A stretch of DNA of 64,000 nt, taken from the NCBI GenBank assembly GCA_964036315.1, contig OZ038509.1, positions 27,898,419 to 27,962,418 on the forward strand. Reading direction: 5' to 3'. This document shows, piece after piece, positions 56,004 to 64,000 of this stretch. A model generated the notes under the pieces. The model ran no database searches, was not told where the DNA came from, and saw only the letters and a list, made by a program, of their open reading frames with translations. Origin of the DNA: Acanthosepion esculentum (lineage: Eukaryota > Mollusca > Cephalopoda > Sepiida > Sepiidae). Within the stretch, counting starts at the first letter, position 1. Each line of letters starts with the position of its first letter. The position numbers were made by a program, and so were the translations under genes.

Positions 56004-56537
56004 TCACCTCAATCCTCCTTGCAGTGGTGGCGTTTGACACACTGGTACCTCTGGCCTTGAGGTCGGGGATACCTCCGTTGGCGAATGTTGACTTAGTGGA
56101 ACGGAAATTTCAAATGCGTCATACAAGACTTCCATTGGAATCTCTTCAGTATTTTCTGTGACCTCTGTAGTGTGTCTGGGTCTCAGTTGATTCCATTGTC
56201 TTTTGCACCGAAATTCTTCCCCTTTTATGTCATATATGACCTGTCCAATTCTTTTGGTTATCATTCCTTCTTCCCAATACATTTTTCCAGCCCTAAAGTT
56301 CTTGTAAAAAACTTTGTCACCTGGTTTATACACTTTAGTCATCTGGTTTTCTTTTTTAGCAGTTTTCTTTGCCGAACTAGGCAACAGCCTGTCAAACACA
56401 GAGCGTATTTTTCTCACAAAAATTAACTCTACTGGCGATAACCCTGACATCATATTCGGGTTTAGAGTGATTCTATATACTGCCAAAAATTTCTGAATAC
56501 TTCTTTCATTCATGTCCACACTTTGATTTTTCTTCAA
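56004..56537 (-). pseudogene. Gypsy integrase C-terminal domain
   Basis: The frame begins after a break near 56540 and includes FLAVYRITLNPNMMSGLSPV plus ELIF (end of the catalytic core region), then YKPGDKVFYKNF and WEEGMITKRIG, VIYDIKGEEFRCKRQWNQLR, the C-terminal DNA-binding GPY/F-like module with the glycine-proline partly replaced. A Ser/Pro/Glu-rich tail follows and the stop comes shortly before the polypurine tract. This would be the end of pol. Confidence 0.85.
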
Positions 56538-56540
56538 TGC

Positions 56541-56825
56541 TCATTTAAAGGTGTCCACAAATTTTTCCGCCTGTCCATTTGATCTTAGATGATATACTGG
56601 CATTGTCATGTGATTAATGGACAATGATGTACAGAATTTCTTGAACTCATTGTCACTGACTAAAGTTTTAGGGAGTCCAAAGTGACTAAAAATTTCATAA
56701 AGTGTGTTTATTGTATTTGTTGCAGTCGGATGTCTGCACTTAACAATTTCTGGCCACTTAGTGAAACTGTCTACAATGATCAGGTAATAAGATCCATTTA
56801 TGAGCCTTGCATAGTCTATATGCAA
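56541..56825 (-). pseudogene. Gypsy integrase catalytic core
   Basis: D,D-E core: the first Asp in MHIDYAR, the second in LVSDNEFKKF, and the Glu in GQAEKFVDTF. SFTKWPEI and HFGLPKTLV are standard landmarks. All three catalytic residues are present, but the frame is broken at both ends (56540 and about 56825). Confidence 0.9.
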
Positions 56826-57369
56826 TCAAGTCCATGGGACATCTGTCTTTGGCCATGGTTGAATCTTTACCGGTGGATCCCTTGCTGCCAGTTGACATCC
56901 TCTGCGCTGTTTCACCAAATTTTCTGTCTTGGTCCATCCTCAGCCAATCAGTATAGCCTCTCATTAGAGATTTCATTCTCAAAATCCCTGGATGGCCAGT
57001 GTGAAATTCTTTCAGAATTTTCTTTTGTAGGATACACGGCATTACAACTCTATCTGTGTATAGTAATACCTGTTTGCAGATTGAAAAAGGTGACACACTC
57101 ATTACTTTTTTAGTTCTCTTGTTCAACCAGACTTTCTTTTTCATTTTTTTAATGAAATCATCGTTCTCCGCTGCTTTTTTCACATCTAGTATAACCGGTA
57201 GTTCTCTAATCGTGTTGCATAACAGACCCGACAATTCACTTTCATTTCTTAGCGCCGCTATTACTGTTTCTTCCAGTGGTTCCTTATATTTAGGTATCAA
57301 TCTTGATAACCCATTGGCGTGACCTAGCTTCTTTGAAGGCACATATTCTATTTTGGAATTATAATTCAA
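56826..57369 (-). pseudogene. Gypsy RNase H end, spacer and integrase zinc-binding domain
   Basis: The frame starts near IEYVPSKKLGHANGLSRLIP (end of RNase H with DGLSRL changed to NGLSRL). It runs through a Lys-rich spacer to KEFHTGHPGILRMKSLMRGY, the HxxxH half of the integrase zinc finger. The CxxC half falls after a frame change near 56900, so the finger is split. Confidence 0.85.
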
Positions 57370-57660
57370 TAGAATTACACCCTAACGCTGTACTCGATTT
57401 GCCATGTGAGTTGATATACCTTTTTTTGAACCAAATATTGTTAACAGCGGTTTGTGGTCTGTTTGCAGAGTAAATTCTCTTCCGTACAGAAACCTGTGAA
57501 ATTTTTTTACAGCATAGATTATTGCTAAACTCTCTTTTTTGATTTGACTGTAACTTCGTTCCGAATTTATGAAGCAATACCGCACCTAGTCTTTCATTAC
57601 TGGCATCTGATGCTACAATGATTTTCCTATTTGGGTTGAAATGCGCTAACAGTAGGTCTG
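57359..57660 (-). pseudogene. Gypsy RNase H core
   Basis: Two overlapping frames carry SYSQIKKESLAIIYAVKKFH and YGREFTLQTDHKPLLTIFG, including the catalytic-type E in KKE and the D in QTDHKP. Upstream, DASNERLG-type text (57590-57610) supplies the first Asp in yet another frame. At least two frameshifts. Confidence 0.85.
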
Positions 57661-57675
57661 CTAATAGACAGCTTT

Positions 57676-58092
57676 TTATTTTTTAAAAGCGTGTTTGCAT
57701 TCTTTTGACCATATCCACTTGGCGCCCTTTTTCACCAAATTATTTAAAGGAGCTCTCATATCATATATTTTTGGAATATAAATGCTATAGTAACTTACTA
57801 ATCCCAAGAACACCTGGAGTTTAGCCACATTATCAGGTGCTGGCATATTTTTTATAGCCTCAGCCCTTTCTGGATCTATTTTTCTTCCTTTACTGTCAAA
57901 TATCTGCCTTAAATATTTTATCTTCTTTAAGAAGAACTCGCATTTTTCAGCACTCAGCTTGAACCCGTATTCCTTAATTCTCTGAAATACTGCTCTAATA
58001 TGCGTTTTGTGTTGGGCCTCGTTTCCACCTTTAATCAAAATATCATCTAAGTATGCGATTACATACTCCATACCAGCCAACATTGTGTCCAT
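57676..58092 (-). pseudogene. Gypsy reverse transcriptase, palm and thumb
   Basis: It includes AYLDDILIKG, the YxDD catalytic motif, then FKLSAEKCEFF, YLRQIFDSKGRKIDPERAEA and LQVFLGLVSYYSIYI in normal order and spacing. The frame is open across all of this. It is separated from the first RT half by a frameshift at about 58092. Confidence 0.95.
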
Positions 58093-58595
58093 TACTGGAA
58101 TAGGTTTGGAGCCACCTTCAATCCAAAAGGGAGACGATTTAGTTTAAAAATCCCTTTATGCGTATTTATTGTCAGGTACTTCGAACATTCTTCACTGACT
58201 TTAACCTGAAGATAAGCTTCCGACAAGTCCAACTTTGAAAACACTCTACCTCTGTTTAATTTAGTGAATATATCCTCCGAAGACGGTAGAGGGTATGCAT
58301 GGTCTTTCAAACAGTCATTTAAGCCTGTCAAAAAGTCAGCACACACTCTGATTTTTCGGTTTTTCTTTTTTATATATACGGTTGGAGACGCCCAATCTGA
58401 GTAATCGACTTTTGAAATTATGCCAAATTTCTCCAACCTTTCTAATTCCTCATTTATTGTGTCTATAACTGAAAATGGTACTTTTCTCTTTGGTTTAAAG
58501 ATTGGTTTAACATTTGCTTTCAATTCGAAGTTGACTTCTGTTTTTGTGCACAGACCTAGTCCTTCTGAAAAGACGCGAGGGAATTCGCTTTTCAA
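58092..58595 (-). pseudogene. Gypsy reverse transcriptase, fingers and first palm motifs
   Basis: KRKVPFSVIDTINEELERLE, then SDWASPTVYIKKKNRKIRVC with ADF, YPLPSSEDIF, FSKLDLSEAYLQVKVSEE (first catalytic Asp in KLDLSEAY) and FKLNRLPFGLKVAPNLFQ. Some family positions are changed (R-x-P-F-G is kept). Upstream of 58595 the frame is closed by a stop within the protease-RT linker. Confidence 0.95.
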
Positions 58596-58659
58596 ATCCC
58601 TAATTAATCTTTCTGTTTGCTTCGTCTTATAGTTCTCTTATGATGTTAACTTTGTTACA

Positions 58660-58920
58660 GAAAGAATTTACTGGTAATTCCCATAAGTTAAACAATACAA
58701 TCCAGTCTAAACCAAAGAGGTTTACTGAACTAGGGAGCACATACACTTTCAATTTGTGAATTTTTCCCATGAACGAAATGTTACATTTTAATTCACCTCT
58801 AAACTTTTTCCAGACACTCCCCTGGCAATTTTGTCTGTTTTAGTCAATGGTGGGTAACCGATTTTTTTTCCATGTTTGCTCATTTATTACTGAGATATCA
58901 CTTCCTGAATCAAGTAATTA
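58660..58920 (-). pseudogene. Gypsy aspartic protease with in-frame stop before the active site
   Basis: LLDSGSDISVINEQTW is the retropepsin active-site loop (D-S-G). It is preceded immediately by a TAA (58918-58920) after KINGQTVK. The stop lies inside the protease domain, so it is more likely a mutation than a programmed gag-pol stop. The remaining protease text towards 58660 is open only in part. Confidence 0.8.
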
Positions 58921-59953
58921 TTTTACGGTCTGCCCATTTATTTTTACATTATTGAGGTATTTTCTTCTTTGATCCTCCTCAATTTTGTGTTTAGACGAAA
59001 CTACGTTCACCATTGTTTGAGACTTTGATTTTACTTTTCTCTGTTTTGCCCAACAATGGGAACTTCTATGGCCTACACGCCCACAATGAAAACATTTTTT
59101 AACCCTAAAGAAACAATCCTTCTTTATATGCTGTCCTCCACATGAACTGCATATAATTTTTCTTTCTTTATTTTGTATCCACTTCTGTTGTCTTACAGTT
59201 TCTACTCGCAAAATGCTCTTCTCCTCAATCCGAGTATTATCTTTTTTTATGTTTAGAAGTCACTGACATTCTTCCGTTACTTTTTGTAGCATAATCTTCG
59301 GATCCTGTTCCATGATGGTGAAGATTCTTGATCTAATTTCTTTGCCCTTTGGTGTCGTTAGACCCTGCACAAAAATTGGACACTTGAACATCTCACTTGA
59401 CAATTCTTTTAATTTAAATACCTCACACTGTGCGTTAACCATATCTGCATACATGACAAAATCATCATCCTCTTGTTTTATGATATTTAGACACTTGTAT
59501 CGTGTATGAAACAGACTATCTCTTTTATCCAATTTTTTGACAAAATTTTCTCTGAATGTAATTTCTTCTGGCTTCTTTGGGAGGATTAAATTTGCGTATT
59601 TTGTATTTTCTTGTTCCAACTTCTGCAACAATAAGGTAATTTTTTTTTCATCGGACCATTGTTCACATCTTTTCGTAAATATTGTTTCAAACCTATAAAA
59701 ATAAGCAGGAAACGTTGAACCACTGTCAGGGTTGTACTTAAATTCAGAGAGTGAATTTGAAATTCCTTCAGCAGAAAAAATCTAGAACCCGGTTCTCTTG
59801 TTGTCCTAGATAATATGTCTTCCCAAAGTGATTTATTGTCTTTTGCCTGTTGTTTGAATAACTTTTCAAACTTTTCTTTTTGCTGAATAAATTCTTGTTG
59901 TTGGAATTGTTGCTGTAAAGTATCACCTTAGTTAATTCCGCAATTTGTTCCAT
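58918..59953 (-). pseudogene. Gypsy gag with two zinc knuckles
   Basis: A start MEQIAELTKVIL lies at 59953. After a frameshift the capsid-like part at 59260-59631 is open (LQKLEQENTKYANLILPKKP, KQEDDDFVMYADMVNAQC). A stop near 59260 is followed by the nucleocapsid with CSSCGGQHIKKDC and CFHCGRVGHRSSHC, two CCHC knuckles near 59050-59150, then a Lys-rich end. The product would be the structural protein that packages the element RNA. One frameshift and one stop are visible. Confidence 0.85.
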
Positions 59954-60223
59954 TCTGCCAACGTATCTACAAGAAGAAATTTTGCTCCAATTTATGTCGA
60001 CAATAAAGAATTTTTAAGTTCAAACATGAGGGGGAGCAATTTCTTACTTTCTGTAAAAGCGTTGCACAAGTTTTTCCTATTCTAATGTTCCCCCTTAATA
60101 AGCGTTGAAACAAAAATGAGGGAAAGATTACTGACTTTCTGTAAGTGTCGAAGAAGTCTTTCTAACATTCTTCGTTAGTTAGTGTTGTCAACTGTATTTT
60201 TTTTCTTTTGTTTTAACTTGTGA

Positions 60224-60245
60224 GGTCGTTTCAAATCTTGTCGCC
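60224..60245 (-). other. Primer binding site candidate
   Basis: In element orientation TGGCGACAAGATTTG starts two bases after the 5' LTR. TGG pairs with a tRNA 3' CCA end. I cannot name the tRNA. Confidence 0.55.
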
Positions 60246-60247
60246 AA

Positions 60248-60487
60248 CTGATATGTCCCAAAAAGGGATATATTTGTTTGAAGTAGATAAGTGGTTTTGG
60301 CTACTGTAACCAGGTAGGACAATCTAGCAGGTAGCCGTAATGGACTGGTACTCGTCGTAGGCAATATGCTGAGGCGTAGGCAAGAGGCGTAGGAATATGC
60401 CTCCACATCAGTCTGTATTTATGGCTGACACCAGCCAATCATATTACTGTGAGGGGAAACTCAGGTGTATCCATATTCATTACATCA
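60248..60487 (-). repeat. 5' LTR of the Gypsy element
   Basis: 240 bp, same ends as the 3' LTR. It should carry the promoter and polyadenylation signals. AATTG follows as the right target duplication. Confidence 0.95.
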
Positions 60488-60555
60488 AATTGTTTTCAAG
60501 TGATACCTTTTGAAAAGCATGAGTCTATCCATTCACCCCAAACTATGGGTTAAAT

Positions 60556-60879
60556 CAGTGGTTCTCAACTCTTTTTTTTTTACCCATGGGCCACTTTTAC
60601 TCTTAATTTCTTTTGGTGGACCCCCATAACCATTTGATGAAAAAAAAGCTTCTTCCATTTTTTACTAACAGATAAGTTTAGAAATTCTATTATAGAAATA
60701 GTAAATGTATATGCATTATTTTGAAGTCAAACTAATTTAATGAAGATAAACTTTTATTTAACAACTGAATTTTATAGAACATTTATGTATACTAGTAAAA
60801 TAACTATTTTTTTTTATTTGGACCCCAGTTCCATTATATGAACCCCGGGGTCCATATGAACCTCAGTTAAGAACTACTG
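60556..60879. mobile_element. hAT-type MITE, 324 bp
   Basis: Ends CAGTGGTTCTCAACT and AGTTAAGAACTACTG are the typical hAT inverted termini. An exact 8-bp target duplication GGTTAAAT flanks them (60548-60555, 60880-60887). GGACCCCCATAACC and GGACCCCAGTTCC near the ends are inverted-like purine/pyrimidine blocks usual in this class. No transposase. Confidence 0.92.
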
Positions 60880-60887
60880 GGTTAAAT

Positions 60888-62627
60888 AGCTGGGTGGATT
60901 GGACTGTCTAGGTTTTTAGCAACTAGTCTAGAAAACAACTCTAAATTCAGATGTGTGGAGAATGCAATGGAACATCATTCCACTGTCTTTCTCTAAAACA
61001 GTCATACCCGTGCATGGTATAGAGATATGAAAAGAAAAAGAAGCTATGAAGAGCCATGATCACTGACATCTTGAATGTATGTAGCACTTAAGTAACAGCA
61101 CATCAATGACTATTGCATTAGCCTGTATCAAATGGCTTTTGTATGTCAAATTGAATATTATTGCCACTTTTGGTGCAGAGTTTCCAGAAGGCAAATTCTT
61201 GGGACATAGCTCCTGCCACTCCACGAAAAAAACATTTTGAAAACATAGATGTAACCTGTTTTCTATCCTTGCTGGTATAACAAGTGAAACATGATTTATA
61301 GAAAAAAAATCAAAAGAATTTATTTTGATTTATTCACCAATCAAGTGAGAGATACGTCCCCTATTTGCAATACATGAAACAAAACTAAGGTGTAAAGTAA
61401 GATGGGTGAATTAAAAACCTCAGCTAAAAAAATAAATTCATAACTTTTTTAATGAGCAATCTATTTGAAAAGCTCCCTCCACAACCAAGTGAAGCCCTTA
61501 ATAAAAAAAAAAATAAAAGGATTTGATATTTAGCCATTTAGTCAGATTTTGAAAAATGATTCTGCTCAAGAAGTTTCCAGCATCCCCTTGTATGTCTACT
61601 GGTATTCCCCAAATGGTTTCCTTATCTTTCTCTTGTCAGTCTTAATTAGGCCTCCCATTGATAAGAGACCATCATTATTATGAAACATACTATTCAGTGC
61701 TTAGTCTTTTTTTTTTTTTTTATAAATTTACATATTTTCCTTCTTAAGTGCATTGTCTTCACTTCTTCAGATGTAGAATTCTTTCGTTATAGGGTTTTTC
61801 TTTCTTTTATGTCTTTCATTGTCTGTTCTGCAGGTTAATGCTTTCATCCCTCGAATGTTTTTAGTTTCCCATCTGAGGCAGAACAATAATTTCTTGGCTT
61901 ATCTTCTTTTTATGTTTATCTTTCGATGTCTTGAATCCTCTTCTCTTTCATCCACTCTATTTTTTTTTTCCTTCTCACACATAATTCACCCCCTCTCATA
62001 TTTCTATGCTTTCTCTCTCCATTCTCTTTTTATTTGTTACTTCCCTGCTGATGGCTTTAACTCTTTTCAACTAATATGGCTCCTAGTTCAAAGCTGTATC
62101 TTCTTTTGTTTGTCATTCCTTTGCGAACTGGAAATATCCTGATAATTGATCCAATATGCAGGTTATTTCACCTGGGGTCAGCAAGCTTGTTCATTGGTCA
62201 TTCTTTGACCACATAATGGTCTTGGCGAACTAAACGCTAGCAAGTCAATAACCATCTACAGAGATGCAGTCCCAGTTCAAACGTGTCTTACCAAATGTTT
62301 CAGAAAAAAAAAAACCCTTGCGTATAATTGTCTGGAAATTTTTTTGGCATATCATATCAATCTTCCCAGAAATTTCTTATCAGCCAGTCATTCTGTTCTT
62401 GCTGCAAGATTTTTCAGGAACATTTAGCAAAAGACAAAAAAATGAATGGGTAAAACTATTTCAAAAGAAATTTCATAAGAAACATTAACTGAAGTCAAGT
62501 GTCAATTATTGACTATTACGAAGGGGGTAGGGTTGTTTTCATTTCAATCCTTTCTTATTTCAGCAAGCTTTACTAGCTACGTTTAAATCATTTATTAGAA
62601 TATTAGTCAAAGGACATTTTATTTTAT

Positions 62628-62630
<3 letters not shown>
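60888..62630. other. No gene; possible LINE-A scrap at 61045
   Basis: AGCTATGAAGAGCCATGATC at 61048 resembles the LINE-A 3' end. Frames at 61819-62142 and 62264-62488 lack motifs and are T- or A-rich. Confidence 0.45.

Positions 62631-62631
<1 letters not shown>

Positions 62632-62671
<40 letters not shown>
62632..62671. repeat. TA microsatellite
   Basis: Uninterrupted (TA)n tract. Confidence 0.95.
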
Positions 62672-62673
<2 letters not shown>

Positions 62674-62789
62674 GGCTAAGTCTGACAATTATTTTAATAT
62701 GTTTTATTTTTATACTTTATTTTTATAGATACAAATATTTAAGTAAATGCTCTGTTTATAATAAACACTATTAACTACATTTACCGGCC

Positions 62790-62935
62790 TGAATGTCCCA
62801 AAAATTTCATAGAAAATATGTGTCCTCTGAGAGGAATCAAACCTGTATCCTACACAGGACCATAATAGAGCCTCACGTGGTATACCATTTAGCTATAGAG
62901 GAAGCATCTGCTTAGCAAGCTTTGGTCATAAAAAA
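62790..62935 (-). mobile_element. tRNA-like SINE head or tRNA relic
   Basis: Minus strand: TAGCTAAATGGTATACC (A-box-like, about 62885) and GGTTTGATTCC (B-box, about 62840) lie about 45 bases apart, as in tRNA genes. Cloverleaf pairing is poor, so a SINE head is more likely than a working tRNA. Confidence 0.5.
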
Positions 62936-63118
62936 AAAACAAAAAAAAACATTAAAAAAACTTGAACTTTGGACATTTTATCAAGAATTTTGATCCTTTG
63001 TGCCCTTTCAATTTATTTGAAAATTGGGAAATACAATAAAAAATGAAATACAGACTTTGTTGGTAGAATTTAGCAAAACTTGTCTGGATTAAATCTTGCT
63101 GCCTAAATAAACCTTATA

Positions 63119-63119
63119 T

Positions 63120-63182
<63 letters not shown>
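63119..63182. repeat. TA microsatellite
   Basis: Long (AT)n tract abutting a LINE-B 3' end. Confidence 0.95.
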
Positions 63183-63186
<4 letters not shown>

Positions 63187-63189
63187 ATT

Positions 63190-63330
63190 TTAGTTAGCCA
63201 AGCAATGCAGTAATACCACTAAGATGCAAGGGGCTACTGGGTTTGAAAGCTAATGAAAAGGCTTTAGAAGGAACTGGAAACCCAATACTAAGGAGAGAAC
63301 AAGGGATAAACCTCTACTACTGTTCAAAAA
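63190..63330 (-). pseudogene. LINE-B 3' end scrap
   Basis: Plus-strand AGCAATGCAGTAATACCACT plus AAGATGCAAGGGGCTACTGG is the inverted 3' end of LINE-B, as at 35620 and 48600. Only the untranslated end remains. Confidence 0.65.
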
Positions 63331-63594
63331 ACTGTCGTGGAGTGTTAAGATGATATGTTACTCCTATTAATATATGGATGTGGTCTACTGGTTAGCAGCT
63401 TAGAAAGAGAAGTTGATGAACCAAATTCAAATTTGAAGATTTACTCCTTCCAAAATTACCAAAGACTACATTAGTCCAAAGTTTCCCTCTTAGTATCTGA
63501 AATGATAGAAAGTAAAAAGAGTAATTACCTTTAATTTAAATGGAGAAAATGTTTAAAAATTTACACATTCCAAAATAACTGAAGAAAGAAGTGT

Positions 63595-63822
63595 TGTATT
63601 CATATACCATATAAATAGCACTTGATACAGCTGGAGGCTAAACTAATCCTGACCTTGAAGACAAAACTACTAGAGAAACAGTAGTGAATTCTTTTAAATA
63701 ATTATAGTTTACAACATTCTATTCACTACTGTTTCTCTAGTAGTTTCATCTTTAAGGTCAGGATTAGTTTAGCCTCCAGCTGTATATCAACTGCTATTTC
63801 TATGGGGGGGATTTGTATATGA
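63595..63822. repeat. Foldback with about 90-bp near-perfect arms
   Basis: The left arm (about 63597-63688) and right arm (63719-63815) are inverted copies around a 30-base AT-rich loop. The inner 75 bp is nearly perfect (CAGCTGGAGGCTAAACTAAT, CTACTAGAGAAACAGTAGTG and their inverses). The outer 20 bp is looser, with a G-run insertion at 63803. No reading frame is conserved. The palindromic CTACTAGAGAAACAGTAG motif adds inner pairing. Confidence 0.9.
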
Positions 63823-64000
63823 ATACCACATTCACCCCCACATTTTTTGATAGTTTTCAATAACACATCAGAAGAAGCTATGCTGATGGTAGAGTTAGTA
63901 GGTCTAATGTCCAACCCTATCCACTAAGCTATCTTGGTGTCGATAAAACTAACTTCCTACATTAGGGAATGTTTCTTGTGATATCCAACATGGTGGAAAG
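63823..64000 (-). other. tRNA-like fragment, rest unassigned
   Basis: CCTATCCACTAAGCTATCTT near 63916 is an inverted A-box-like sequence of a SINE head. No B-box was found, so confidence is low. Confidence 0.3.

Larger units (their letters stand above)
55669..60487 (-). mobile_element. Complete Mag-like Ty3/Gypsy LTR retrotransposon, 4.8 kb
   Basis: Two LTRs of about 240 bp with TG...CA ends flank gag-pol on the minus strand, and the whole is bordered by the 5-bp target duplication AATTG (55664-55668, 60488-60492). The order is gag, protease, RT, RNase H, integrase, as in Gypsy. Integrase zinc finger text and the spacer YVPSKKLGHANGLSRL recall K02A2.6-type (Mag clade) elements. There is no envelope frame and no chromodomain. 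Stops and frameshifts in every major region make it non-autonomous now. Confidence 0.95.

Noticed and set aside
62790..62935. Functional tRNA gene.
   Set aside because: A and B boxes are present but acceptor and anticodon stems do not pair well; a SINE head is more likely.

Overview
This is eukaryotic, AT-rich, repeat-saturated DNA in which I find no convincing host protein-coding gene. Every long reading frame with a recognisable family belongs to a retroelement or DNA transposon, and almost all are broken. The mix suggests a mollusc, most likely an octopus-like coleoid cephalopod: tRNA-derived SINEs, a 5S-rRNA/tRNA chimeric SINE, Mag-like Gypsy elements, three LINE families, mariner and hAT MITEs, and long TATC, TA and CA microsatellites. 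The organism is an inference; no single-copy gene here proves it. The window is probably intergenic or inside a very large intron.

Layout. 1-3.9 kb: one minus-strand Gypsy pol remnant cut by two later DNA transposons, a 2,052-bp element with terminal inverted repeats (TIRs) and 8-bp target duplication, and a 587-bp mariner MITE. 5-12.9 kb: LINE and SINE fragments, two foldback structures, a hammerhead-ribozyme-like motif at 9840-9903, and a modular repeat that has amplified in tandem (11.6-12.9 kb). 13.4-25.1 kb: several LINE-A copies, 5S/tRNA SINEs, an unusual element with a tRNA-like head and inverted ends, and a minus-strand LINE-B copy. 27.0 kb and 40.2 kb: an inverted pair of GC-rich repeats, one keeping a 53-codon reading frame. 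29.7-32.4 kb: two tandem arrays (132-bp and 108-bp units). 33-42 kb: a mariner transposase fragment, LINE copies, a CpG-rich young SINE and a miRNA-like hairpin at 42626-42683. 43-48 kb is mostly featureless AT-rich DNA. 48.5-52.4 kb: LINE-B next to a second, decayed Gypsy-like element. 54-55.4 kb: more tRNA/TIR composite elements. 55,669-60,487: a complete Gypsy element with two LTRs and a 5-bp target duplication but broken frames. 60.5-64 kb: a hAT-type MITE, TA microsatellites and a 220-bp foldback.

The elements do not form a pathway. They show a layered history of insertion, in which target duplications and restored continuity on both sides of insertions give relative ages. The most interesting items are the hammerhead-like motif, the miRNA-like hairpin, the tRNA-head/inverted-end composite family, the GC-rich repeat with a small frame, and the 132-bp array of promoter-like units.
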